A stretch of DNA of 64,000 bases from Calothrix sp. NIES-4101 (GTDB taxonomy: Bacteria > Cyanobacteriota > Cyanobacteriia > Cyanobacteriales > Nostocaceae): contig AP018280.1 in assembly GCA_004296455.1 (NCBI GenBank), forward strand, positions 930,001-994,000, given 5' to 3'. The number at the start of each line of letters is the position of its first letter. Position 1 is the stretch's first letter. The notes under the pieces were generated by a model. It saw only the letters and a list, made by a program, of their open reading frames with translations, did no database searches and was not told the DNA's origin. Shown piece by piece: positions 9,259 through 18,201 of this stretch. The position numbers and the translations under genes were made by a program.

Positions 9259-9564
9259 ATGTTGCCCCCATCGGCTCGTAAAAAAATGCAAACTTGGATT
9301 AGAAGCCGCCATTTAATTTGTGATGGTCAGTTTCTAATTTTTGAAAGCTTAGAATATCCAGCTATTGAAAGATTTGAACAATGTATTACTAGTTTGGGAG
9401 GGAGTTTAATTTCTGTGGAACTATGCAAGCGAGTTTGGATGGGGAATCACCGACAAGTAATACTCTACCAAGCAAAAGCAAGTTTATATACACCTAACCA
9501 TGATATCAAACAATATTGGTTCAAGTACGGTGGTTGCTATACAAGATTTGACGAACGTCCCTGA
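9259..9564 (+). CDS. cpeR: CpeR, activator of phycoerythrin genes
   Basis: CpeR is needed for expression of cpeBA in Fremyella and Nostoc. This 101-residue protein has the family start MLPPSARKKMQTWIRS, HLICDGQFLIFESLEYPAIERFEQ and RQVILYQAKASLYTP, and looks complete. A GAGGAAATGAAGT stretch precedes the ATG. It is the last gene downstream of the CcaR-type box, after two destroyed linker genes, so it is the one clear target of the light switch still intact. CpeR resembles PP2C-type phosphatase fragments but lacks a full catalytic set, and its mechanism is unsettled. Product identity is firm from sequence and context. Confidence 0.9.
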   Translation: MLPPSARKKMQTWIRSRHLICDGQFLIFESLEYPAIERFEQCITSLGGSLISVELCKRVWMGNHRQVILYQAKASLYTPNHDIKQYWFKYGGCYTRFDERP

Positions 9565-9721
9565 CAGATTTAAATTTTTGAGCTTTTTCGCGAAGTCATA
9601 AGAAGAACAAGTGTCCATCTGCTAATATTTTTGGATCGGGCAATTTGGTAACTGGATTATGTTGGGCAATATTGCTGTTACCGTCATCAAATTGGGTATT
9701 AATCCAGATAGAGATGATTTT

Positions 9722-12361
9722 ATGAGTCAGCTTGGTATTTATTTATCGTTGGGGACTGTTGTTTTTCTAACTATTTGCTACCTATTTAAATGGCAAGTCG
9801 CTCAACGCTATCAAGCGGAAGTTGTTCTCAGCCAACAAACCAAACGGGAGCGGGTGGTTAATCAAATAGCCCAACATATCCGTCAATCTTTGAACCTAGA
9901 AAAAGTTTTGGTAACGACGGTATCAGAAGTTAGAGAATTTCTTGATTGCGATCGCGTACTAATTTATCGTATTTGGGAGGATGGTACTGGCAGTGCGATT
10001 ACAGAAAAAGTTTTAGAGCGGTATCCAAGTATTTTGGGAGAAACATTTTCCGAGGAAGTTTTTCCGGGAGAGTACCATCAAGCTTACATTTGGGGAAAAG
10101 TCCGTGCCATTACCAATATTGATCAAGCCGATGTCGAATCTTGTCTGGCAGAATTTGTCAAACAGTTTCAGGTTAAGGCAAAACTTGTAGTCCCGATTAT
10201 CCAAGAAATTAGAAACCAGGAGGAAGGGAGCAGGGAAATATCTAATTCATCTTCCGAAGCTACCCCATCTCCTTATCTATGGGGATTGTTAATTGCCCAT
10301 CAATGCAGTCAACCCCGACAGTGGCAAGCTTTAGAAATTGATTTAGTCAAGCAGCTGGCAACCCAAGTAGCGATCGCTATTCAGCAATCTGAGCTTTATG
10401 AGCAACTACAACAACTTAATGCCCAACTCGAATACCGAGTTCAGCAACGTACCGAAGAACTCGCTTTAACTAACGATTCCTTGAGAGCGGAAATTGTCGA
10501 ACGTCAACGCACCGAAGCTGCTTTACGACACACAAATCAAACTTTGCAATCTTTGATTGCTGCCTCTCCCCGTGCTATTTTTACTCTCAACCTTCAAAAT
10601 CGAATCGAGATTTGGAACCCCGCAGCAGAACGCATGTTTGGCTGGACAGCAACAGAGATTTTAGAACATCTAAATCCTGCAATCTTCCTGGGAAGTATGG
10701 AGGGATACGAAAAAATCGAGCAGAGTGTTTTACAAGGAATAACTCCTCCCAGCTTGGAGGTGCGATGGCAAAAAAAGGATGGTTCTCCCATCGATATTGT
10801 TTTCTCTTCTGCACCTCTAACAGATCGGGATGGTAAGATTAATGGGCTGGTAGCGGTTGTTGCTGATATTACCGAGCAAAAGCGTCAAGCCGAACAAGTA
10901 CGCTTGCTCCAATCTGTTGTTGTTAATACCAATGATGCAATTATAATTACTGAGGCAAATCCCATCGATGAGCCAGAAGCCTGTATTCTCTACGTGAACC
11001 AGGCATTTACCCGACTCACTGGTTACACCCTCGAAGAAGTTTTAGGTAAAACACCCCGCATTCTTCAAGGTGCGAAAACTTGCCCCACGGAGTTAGAAAA
11101 AGTCCGCTCTGCCCTATCTCGACGGGAATCTATTATTGTCGAAGTTATTAACTACCGCAAAGATGGTTCCGAATTTTGGTCGGAATTTAGCGTAGTTCCG
11201 GTAGCTGATAAAAATGGTCGATATACCCATTGGATTTCGGTACAGCGAGATATTACGGAACGCAAACATACAGAAGAAGCATTGCGTCGCAGCGAAGAAC
11301 GTTTTCGCTCCCTGATCGAAAATGCCCTAGATATTATTACTATTTTGGGTGCTGATGGCATTATCTATTATGGAAGTCCTTCGGTTGAAAAAGTTTTGGG
11401 TTACAATACCACGGAATTAATCGGTAGAAACTTTTTTGAATACATTCACCCTGAAGATTTAGCCAACTGCCGTAATATTACTAATGTGATTCAAATCCCA
11501 GAATTGACACGTCCAATTGAATTTCGATGCCGACATAAGGATGGTTCTTGGTGCAGTTTGGAAGCGATCGGTCAAAAATTTGTTGACGACGCAGCTGAAT
11601 CTAGAATTGTGATCAATTCTCGCGATATAACCGAACGAAAACGTTTAGATGAAGTGCGATTAGCATTAGAAAAAGAAAAAGAATTGAGTGTCCTGAAAAT
11701 CCGTTTTTTCTCAATGGCATCCCATGAATTTCGTACACCACTTAGTACCGTTTTAGCAGCAGCCCAACTATTAGAAAATTCTCCTCTGGAAAATGCTGAA
11801 AAAAGGTTGAGAAATCTGCGTCGGATTCAAGAATCAGTTAAAAATATGGTGCAGCTTTTAGATGATATATTAACTATTAATCGCGCCGAAACAGGAAAAT
11901 TAGAATTCAATCCCAAACCTCTTGACCTGGAACAATTTTGCCGACAATTTGTCGAAGAAATGCAGTTGAGTGCAGGAAATCAACACACACTCACATTTGT
12001 CTGCCAGGGAGAATCGATCGATGCTTATTTAGATGAAAAGCTATTACGATCTATCCTCGCAAATTTTCTCTCTAATGCCATCAAATATTCTCCTAAAGGT
12101 GGTCAAATACATTGCTCTTTAAAATTCGAGCGAGATTATGCCAGTCTCCAAATTCGCGATCGCGGTATTGGTATTTCTCCGGAAGACCAAAAGCAACTTT
12201 TTGAACCTTTTTATCGTGGCAAAAATGTCCGCCATATTTCTGGAACTGGATTGGGATTAGTTGTTGTCAAAAAATGCGTAGATTTACATGGAGGCAAAAT
12301 TGAAATTACCAGTAATCTCGGTCAAGGAACAACTGCAACTATCACCCTCCCGTTGACATAA
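9722..12361 (+). CDS. ccaS: CcaS, green/red cyanobacteriochrome histidine kinase
   Basis: Membrane-anchored light sensor that phosphorylates CcaR. Counting from the upstream ATG at 9659: transmembrane helix ~26-44, GAF ~65-245, three PAS domains (~295-420, 420-545, 550-665), HisKA with SMASHEFRTPLST, and HATPase to residue 900. The GAF contains Cys162 in SCLAEFVKQFQVK, matching the Cys-Leu chromophore site I recall in Synechocystis CcaS, plus DRVLIYRIWEDGTGSAITE and GEYHQAY. I chose ATG 9722 (MSQLGIYLS), which puts the membrane helix first as in known CcaS; 9659 would add 21 residues. A third PAS domain is present compared with the two I recall for Synechocystis. Confidence 0.9.
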   Translation: MSQLGIYLSLGTVVFLTICYLFKWQVAQRYQAEVVLSQQTKRERVVNQIAQHIRQSLNLEKVLVTTVSEVREFLDCDRVLIYRIWEDGTGSAITEKVLERYPSILGETFSEEVFPGEYHQAYIWGKVRAITNIDQADVESCLAEFVKQFQVKAKLVVPIIQEIRNQEEGSREISNSSSEATPSPYLWGLLIAHQCSQPRQWQALEIDLVKQLATQVAIAIQQSELYEQLQQLNAQLEYRVQQRTEELALTNDSLRAEIVERQRTEAALRHTNQTLQSLIAASPRAIFTLNLQNRIEIWNPAAERMFGWTATEILEHLNPAIFLGSMEGYEKIEQSVLQGITPPSLEVRWQKKDGSPIDIVFSSAPLTDRDGKINGLVAVVADITEQKRQAEQVRLLQSVVVNTNDAIIITEANPIDEPEACILYVNQAFTRLTGYTLEEVLGKTPRILQGAKTCPTELEKVRSALSRRESIIVEVINYRKDGSEFWSEFSVVPVADKNGRYTHWISVQRDITERKHTEEALRRSEERFRSLIENALDIITILGADGIIYYGSPSVEKVLGYNTTELIGRNFFEYIHPEDLANCRNITNVIQIPELTRPIEFRCRHKDGSWCSLEAIGQKFVDDAAESRIVINSRDITERKRLDEVRLALEKEKELSVLKIRFFSMASHEFRTPLSTVLAAAQLLENSPLENAEKRLRNLRRIQESVKNMVQLLDDILTINRAETGKLEFNPKPLDLEQFCRQFVEEMQLSAGNQHTLTFVCQGESIDAYLDEKLLRSILANFLSNAIKYSPKGGQIHCSLKFERDYASLQIRDRGIGISPEDQKQLFEPFYRGKNVRHISGTGLGLVVVKKCVDLHGGKIEITSNLGQGTTATITLPLT

Positions 12362-12532
12362 GTACTTAGGCAAAAATATTTATACTCTAGCGAGTCAATT
12401 TAATTTAACTCAAACCCTTGTGATTACGTTATTATGCGCTCCACTCGCAATGACAAATATAAGAATCCGATAAGAATCATGTTTGCTTGTTGTTGGCGTA
12501 GCCTGTGCTTTGCACTTACAAAATCTCGTATT

Positions 12533-12613
12533 TTAGGGTGTGTTAGAACAGAGTTCGTAACGTACCAAATCCCTGCGAATGCTACGTTACGCTGTCGCTA
12601 ACGTACCCTACAT
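12533..12613. repeat. Dispersed palindromic repeat upstream of and inside the invertase 5' end
   Basis: CGTAACGTA (12556-12564) faces TACGTTACG (12583-12591), and TAGGGTGTGTTAG near 12535 faces CTAACGTACCCTA ending at 12611. This is the familiar Nostocales GTAGGGTGTGTTAGCG-type intergenic repeat. Its right half overlaps the first codons of the invertase frame. Confidence 0.6.
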
Positions 12614-13964
12614 ATATTTTCAATCATCAAATCGGACTCCTGTATCTCATGAAGATGATTTATCCTGCCAGCCAGTACACTTTGCTATAAATAAAATCAC
12701 TTTGTACTTAAATCTGATTTTTAGCGAATGTTTTATTCGTGATTTTGTCTTATCAGCGCTGGCTTTTTTGATTAACGGTAAAACGGAGATTGTCCGCAAT
12801 TTTTTGACCGGAACTCTCAGTTTGCAGAGTCATGAGCCGCAAATGGACTCTTTTAAACCGGGGTCAGGACTGATGCCAGCTAGTTTTAAAGTCGTTGTAC
12901 AGAATGGGAAAGAGTATTTAACTGCTGATTTTGGGGAACATGCGATCGCTAGAGTTCCACCTGTTGATTCTTGCTTTTGGTGGATTATTTTACTTCGAGC
13001 TTATGTAAAAGCCACAGGAGATTTTACCTTTGCCCAACAACCCGAATTTCAACAGGGAATCAAACTAATTTTAGAAATGTGTCTTGCTCATCGGTTTGCA
13101 ATGTATCCAACCATGTTGGTTCCCGATGGCGCTTTTATGATTGATCGCCGTATGGGTGTCTATGAACATCCTTTAGAAATCCAGGTGCTCTTTTATGCTG
13201 CCTTAAGAGCCGCAAAGGAATTACTTTTGCCCAATAATCATAATGCTTTCTGTATTCAAAATCTCAATCAACGTTTAGTACCTCTTACCTATCATCTGCG
13301 TGAATATTACTGGATTAATTTAAATAGATTAAACGAAATTTATCGCTATAAAGGTGAGGAATTTGGTAAAGAAGTAGCTAATAGGTTTAACATTTATGCT
13401 GATTCTATTCCAGCTTGGTTAACAGAGTGGTTACCAGAAACTGGTGGTTATCTCGCAGGTAATCTTGGCCCTGGACGGATGGATTTTCGTTTTTTTGCTT
13501 TGGGTAATTTAATGTCTATTATTACCTCTTTAGCTAGTGAAAAAGAAGCTCAAAGTATTATGAATTTAATTGAGCAACGCTGGCAGGATTTAATTGGATA
13601 TATGCCAATGAAAATCTGTTTTCCTGCCCTTGAAGGCGTCTCGTGGCAAATTGTTACAGGTTGTGACCCCAAAAATATTGCTTGGTCTTATCATAATGGT
13701 GGTAATTGGCCAGTTTTACTTTGGTTGCTAACAGCAGCAGCCCAAAAAACAAATCGCCCAGAGATTGCCCATAAAGCTATTGAAATTGCCGAAAATCGTT
13801 TATTTGAGGATGAATGGCCAGAATACTACGATGGTAAGAATGGTCGATTAATTGGTAAGGAAGCCAGGAAAAAACAAATCTGGACAATCGCTGGTTTATT
13901 AGTAGCAAAAGAACTAATGAAAAATCCTCACCATTTAAAATTAATTAGTTTTGAGATGGAGTAA
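12579..13964 (+). CDS. Alkaline/neutral invertase, GH100
   Basis: Cytoplasmic sucrose hydrolase of family GH100. Visible motifs: [52 protein letters not shown], Asp189 in [15 protein letters not shown], and Glu415 in EWPEYYDG. These correspond to the catalytic Asp188 and Glu414 I recall for Nostoc InvA. The length (461) is normal. The first ~50 residues are unlike the family, and the first ~11 codons lie inside a dispersed repeat; no convincing ribosome site precedes the ATG, so the true start is uncertain. It is followed by a sugar-type dehydrogenase after 47 bases, hinting at a shared sugar-metabolism unit. Confidence 0.87.
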   Translation: MLRYAVANVPYIYFQSSNRTPVSHEDDLSCQPVHFAINKITLYLNLIFSECFIRDFVLSALAFLINGKTEIVRNFLTGTLSLQSHEPQMDSFKPGSGLMPASFKVVVQNGKEYLTADFGEHAIARVPPVDSCFWWIILLRAYVKATGDFTFAQQPEFQQGIKLILEMCLAHRFAMYPTMLVPDGAFMIDRRMGVYEHPLEIQVLFYAALRAAKELLLPNNHNAFCIQNLNQRLVPLTYHLREYYWINLNRLNEIYRYKGEEFGKEVANRFNIYADSIPAWLTEWLPETGGYLAGNLGPGRMDFRFFALGNLMSIITSLASEKEAQSIMNLIEQRWQDLIGYMPMKICFPALEGVSWQIVTGCDPKNIAWSYHNGGNWPVLLWLLTAAAQKTNRPEIAHKAIEIAENRLFEDEWPEYYDGKNGRLIGKEARKKQIWTIAGLLVAKELMKNPHHLKLISFEME

Positions 13965-14011
13965 ATTACATCAAAAGATAGGCATCAAAAAATTCATAGA
14001 GGGAAAATGGA

Positions 14012-14821
14012 ATGAGAGGATTAAAAGGGAAAAACGTCCTAATTACAGGTGCTAGTTCGGGTATTGGGCAAGCGATCGCCATTCGTCTGGCTGAAGAAGG
14101 TTGCAACATTGCTATTAATTACCACAAAAGTTCCGAAGATGCGGAAAATACTGAAGATATAGCAATGCAAACAGCCTGTGGCAATATTGAAAATTGTGGT
14201 GTGCAGTCTCTAGTGATACAGGGTGATGTCTCCAAGGAAGAAGACATTGTGCAAATGGTCAACACTGTAGTTGATACATTCGGTTGTTTGGATATTCTGG
14301 TTAATAATGCCGGAATTCAAACCGAATGCCCATCCCACGAAGTCAAAACCGAAGACCTTGACCGAGTAATTGGAGTAAATTTACGAGGTGCTTACTTATG
14401 TGCCCGTGAAACAATTAAACAGTTGCTCTCTCAAAATCGGCCAGGAATCATTATTAATATATCCAGCGTTCATGAAATTATTCCCCGACCGATGTATATT
14501 AGCTATTCCATCAGCAAAGGCGGGATGGAAAATATGACCAAAACTCTGGCACTAGAATACGCGAACCAAGGTATTCGCGTGAATGCGATCGCACCCGGAG
14601 CTACTATTACCCCCATCAACGAAGCTTGGGTGAACAACCCACAACAAAAAGCAGTTGTCGAAAGTCACATCCCCATGGGTCGTGCGGGGACGGCCGAAGA
14701 AATGGCAGCAGCAGTAGCTTTTTTAGCATCTGATGAAGCCGCATATATAACTGGACAAACCCTGTTTATTGACGGTGGACTAACGCTATACGCTGACTTC
14801 CGGGAAGCCTGGTCTGCATGA
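14012..14821 (+). CDS. Short-chain dehydrogenase, glucose 1-dehydrogenase-like
   Basis: NAD(P)-dependent oxidoreductase of the classical SDR family. It has the nucleotide-binding TGASSGIGQAIA near residue 12, NNAG at ~98, catalytic Ser in INISSVHE, YSISKGG (Tyr-x-x-x-Lys) at ~166, and the FIDGGLTLY C-terminal motif typical of glucose 1-dehydrogenases. It is 269 residues long. GAGGG precedes the ATG. It lies 47 bases after the GH100 invertase on the same strand, which suggests action on a sugar released there, though the substrate cannot be read from sequence. Confidence 0.85.
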   Translation: MRGLKGKNVLITGASSGIGQAIAIRLAEEGCNIAINYHKSSEDAENTEDIAMQTACGNIENCGVQSLVIQGDVSKEEDIVQMVNTVVDTFGCLDILVNNAGIQTECPSHEVKTEDLDRVIGVNLRGAYLCARETIKQLLSQNRPGIIINISSVHEIIPRPMYISYSISKGGMENMTKTLALEYANQGIRVNAIAPGATITPINEAWVNNPQQKAVVESHIPMGRAGTAEEMAAAVAFLASDEAAYITGQTLFIDGGLTLYADFREAWSA

Positions 14822-14863
14822 GAGCCACGCATTAAAAACCATTAATCATTACAAATAATTGAT

Positions 14864-16432
14864 ATGCACACAACATCTCAACCTGATCCAGTTCGTTTAG
14901 AAATATTTAAAAATCTTTATCAATTTATTGCTGAACAAATGGGAATTGTCCTCCAAAATACGGCAGCTTCCGTAAATATTAAAGAAAGACTAGATTTCTC
15001 CTGTGCGATTTTTGATGATTCCGGTTTATTAGTTGCAAATGCTCCACATATTCCCGTACATTTAGGCTCGATGAGTGAAAGTGTTCGGAGTTTAATTAAT
15101 GATAAAGGTGACAGTATTAAACCAGGAAATGTCTATTTATCAAACAACCCTTATAACGGCGGCACTCACCTTCCTGATGTCACTGCCATTACCCCTGTTT
15201 TTTTAGATAATCAATTAGTATCTCCAAAAGCTCCAATTTTTTACGTTGCTTCTCGCGGACATCAAGCTGATATTGGCGGCATTACCCCTGGCTCTATGCC
15301 TCCCAACAGCACTAATATTGAAGAGGAAGGAATACTTTTTGATAATTTTCTGTTAGTTGCCGCAGGAAATATTCTCGAAATATCGGTTAAGCAACATCTC
15401 TCAAATCATCCCTATCCCGTACGTAATCCCAACCAGAATATTGCTGATTTCAAAGCCCAAATTGCTGCCAATGAAAGAGGTGTTCAAGAACTGCGGAGAA
15501 TGGTGACTCAATATGGATTGCAAACAGTGCAAAACTACATGAAATTTGTCCAGAATAATGCTGAAGAAGCAGTGAGGAAAGCAATTGATGTTTTAAAGGA
15601 TGGCTCTTTTATTTATGAGATGGATAACGGTGCAAGTATTCATGTCAATGTAAAAATTAACCGTGAAGAACGTAGTGCAATTATTGATTTTACAGGGACT
15701 TCTCAGCAATTAAACAGTAATTTTAATGCCCCGAAAGCAGTCACCCAAGCTGCTGTTTTATATGTATTTCGGACTTTAGTAGATGATAATATTCCCCTGA
15801 ATGCGGGATGTTTAAAACCTTTAGAAATTATTCTTCCCCCTGATTGTATGCTGAATCCAACCTTTCCAGCAGCAGTAGTTGCAGGTAATGTGGAAACCTC
15901 TCAAACCATAGTTGATGCTTTATATGGTGCGTTGGGTGTGATGGCTGCATCTCAGGGAACCATGAATAATTTCACCTTTGGCAATGATAAATATCAATAT
16001 TATGAGACTATTTGTGGTGGTTCTGGTGCTGGAGTTGACTTTGATGGTACGGATGCGGTGCAAACTCACATGACAAATTCCCGCTTAACCGACCCTGAAG
16101 TTTTAGAAACTCGTTATCCTGTAATGGTGGAAAGCTTTAGTTTGCGCCCTGATAGTGGGGGAAAAGGGAAATTTTGTGGCGGTAATGGAGTGATTCGCCA
16201 GATTAAGTTTTTAGAACCGATGACAGCTAATATCTTATCAGGAAATCGCGCGATCGCACCTTTTGGGTTAAATTCTGGAAAGCCGGGAAAAGTGGGGCGT
16301 AACTATATTCAGCGTCGTCATGGTAGTGAAGAGAGTCTAGGCAGTACGGCAACGGCGAAAATGCAATCTGGAGATGTTTTTATTATTGAAACTCCTGGGG
16401 GTGGAGGGTTTGGAAGGGCTGACTCATATTAA
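14864..16432 (+). CDS. HyuB-type hydantoinase B / 5-oxoprolinase subunit
   Basis: Beta half of the ATP-dependent hydantoinase/oxoprolinase family. The start [38 protein letters not shown] is diagnostic, followed by [34 protein letters not shown] and the glycine-rich end ETPGGGGFG. It has 522 residues, the usual B-subunit length. The partner A subunit, which carries the nucleotide site and is often fused or adjacent, is absent from the flanks. The gene follows the dehydrogenase after 42 bases. The substrate (5-oxoproline, hydantoin or another) cannot be decided. Confidence 0.9.
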   Translation: [522 protein letters not shown]

Positions 16433-16727
16433 GTTGACTTAAGTGCTTGTGATAAAACTGACGCGGAGATGAGAGATGGGATATGGGGAGACAATGCAAT
16501 TGAGGCAAAAAAGAAGGGGAAGAAAAATCTTCTCCCCCTTGCTTGTTATTTTTATTGTGCTTATTTTGCTTTTTAGTTTGATTGAGATTGTCTGCTTTGC
16601 TTTCTTCTTGAAGTCGTTTGCGTAACATTTGTCGTTGCTTCTTCAATTGTCGCTGTCTTGCAGAGCCACCTCTACCTTTGTCATTTCTCCCTTCTCTGCG
16701 AGGAGATTCCCAGCTTTTGAGTCTCAT
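16383..16727 (-). CDS. Possible small basic protein, unknown
   Basis: An open frame of 114 codons whose first ~40 residues are very rich in Arg and Lys (RLKSWESPRREGRNDKGRG, ARQRQLKKQRQMLRKRL), a composition I would not expect from chance. The remainder crosses a probable terminator and the last 50 bases of the preceding gene on the other strand, so any true protein may be shorter. No clear ribosome site is visible. Function unknown. Confidence 0.28.
   Translation of the reverse strand: MRLKSWESPRREGRNDKGRGGSARQRQLKKQRQMLRKRLQEESKADNLNQTKKQNKHNKNNKQGGEDFSSPSFLPQLHCLPISHLSSPRQFYHKHLSQLNMSQPFQTLHPQEFQ
16513..16550 (+). terminator. Hairpin after the oxoprolinase gene
   Basis: GAAGGGGAAGA faces TCTTCTCCCCCTT across an A-rich loop with one or two bulges, followed by GCTTGTTATTTTTATT. 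It lies about 80 bases after the stop codon, so it is a plausible intrinsic terminator for the invertase-dehydrogenase-oxoprolinase group. The rest of the gap up to 17073 shows nothing I recognise besides the small basic frame. Confidence 0.45.
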
Positions 16728-17073
16728 GATTAGTATTGGGTTTATTGAGTCACTTACTTATTGTAGTTTAGCGTAATACAATAGTCAAGTAGTCGCTCAA
16801 TTATTTAAGTTTTTGCTCTCCCATCTGCGGTTTTATCTCTTTTCTGTTCCTCGCCGAACTACAAATTAAACTATCAACTTCTGAGACACAAACAACATGA
16901 GGAGCAATTACAAGTAAAAAGGCTTGATGTCTTGGTTTTTAAGCCTACATAACATAAGTTCATTTACTTGCAGAGTCCTGTGATTTCAAAGGATAAATAG
17001 CTAGAATTATTACATCTCTACCCGTAGGTAAAGTCGAGCTTCTAACTTGTTTATTTTTGGTTAACTTAGTAAG

Positions 17074-17155
17074 TGGGCGAGGAGAGAATCGAACTCTCAT
17101 ACCTTTCGGTGGCAGATTTTGAGTCTGCTGCGTCTACCAATTTCGCCACCCGCCC
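17074..17155 (-). tRNA. tRNA-Leu (anticodon CAA)
   Basis: Reading the minus strand, the acceptor stem GGGCGGG pairs with CTCGCCC (one G-T). The D-arm is TGGCGAAATTGGTAGACGC, the anticodon stem GCAGA/TCTGC encloses CTCAAAA with anticodon CAA, the long variable arm is of leucine type, and the T-loop is GTTCGATTC. Discriminator A is present; CCA is not encoded. The 5' 22 bases are shared with the end of the upstream protease reading frame. Confidence 0.95.
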
Positions 17156-18012
17156 TTGGGTGCAACCTCACTATCATAACCTACCTTTGGATATTTTTGC
17201 AAGAGTTTTTGATATTCTGTGCTGGCAGCCCAATGATCGATTTCCCGTGCCCGGAGTACAGGAACTGGGTGAGTTAGTTGTGCGGTGCGTGCGGCTTTGA
17301 CGGTTTCGCCAAGTTCGGTTTTGCTGATATCGTCGTAAGCACGGGCTTGAGCAATGAAAGCATCGAGGTTAAGTTTTGGGGCAAGAGTAGGGGAGCCACC
17401 AGCGAGTTTCATTAATACAGACATAACAGCTTTGGGGTTTTGGGTAGCGAGTAATGCGGCGCGATCGCATGTAAACTCGGCACACCGTACCCATTCTAAA
17501 AGCTGTGCTTGAATTGATTGGGCAAGAACAGTACCAATTGTTGGTACAGCAGCAGCCGCGAGGATTAAGAGATTAACAGGGGTTAGATAAACACTATGGT
17601 CACATTTGAGATGTCCGAGTTCGTGGGCAATTACAGCCTGAATTTCTTCGGGTGTGAGCATCTCAATGAGGGAAGTATGCACGACAATAAAAGGCTGTTT
17701 CCCCCGCATGGCAAAAGTGTAAGCATTCGGTGCTGGATGTTGGCGCAGGTAAAGCTGTGGAGGTTCTATATCCAAAATTTTGCAGGCTTCGAGTAACAAA
17801 TTGTGCAATTCTGGTAACTGGTTTTCTCCTACCAATATGCTCGATGCAATATTTTCCACATAAAAAACTTGTTCGGCAACAGGCCCCAGGAGGTTTCGCA
17901 CCACCATATCCAGACCTGGTATCTGTTTTAAAGCCTGTGTTGCTTCGAGATCGAGGGGATGGCGAAACGAGTCGGCTTTGAGACCAATTAGTTGAGTCTT
18001 AAAAAAGGACAT
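17134..18012 (-). CDS. M48-family zinc metalloprotease
   Basis: A 292-residue M48 peptidase. The zinc motif HELGH is in VIAHELGHLKCDHS (~130), with a downstream Glu in the ECAEFTCDRAA-like segment (EFTCDRA) as third ligand. A hydrophobic stretch (VNLLILAAAAVPTIGTVLA) may be membrane associated. M48 proteases of this type act in membrane or protein quality control. The stop codon lies inside the following tRNA-Leu gene: the last codons (GWRNW stop) are spelled by the tRNA 5' end, a 22-base overlap on the same strand. The start ATG at 18012 encodes MSFFKTQLIGLKAD. Confidence 0.88.
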   Translation of the reverse strand: MSFFKTQLIGLKADSFRHPLDLEATQALKQIPGLDMVVRNLLGPVAEQVFYVENIASSILVGENQLPELHNLLLEACKILDIEPPQLYLRQHPAPNAYTFAMRGKQPFIVVHTSLIEMLTPEEIQAVIAHELGHLKCDHSVYLTPVNLLILAAAAVPTIGTVLAQSIQAQLLEWVRCAEFTCDRAALLATQNPKAVMSVLMKLAGGSPTLAPKLNLDAFIAQARAYDDISKTELGETVKAARTAQLTHPVPVLRAREIDHWAASTEYQKLLQKYPKVGYDSEVAPKGGWRNW

Positions 18013-18201
18013 GGGGAAGGGGTTTGCAACTTACGTTTTGATCTAACTAAGTATTTAGTATAGCTAATACTAATTTTAAAAAGAGTGTTCTGATTTCATT
18101 AGCACTTACGTGTCTATTTCCAGACTGTATCAAACAAATGTAGAGACGTTATAGGTAACATCTCTACTCAAAATCAACTATTTTGACTTAATTTGCTGAG
18201 T

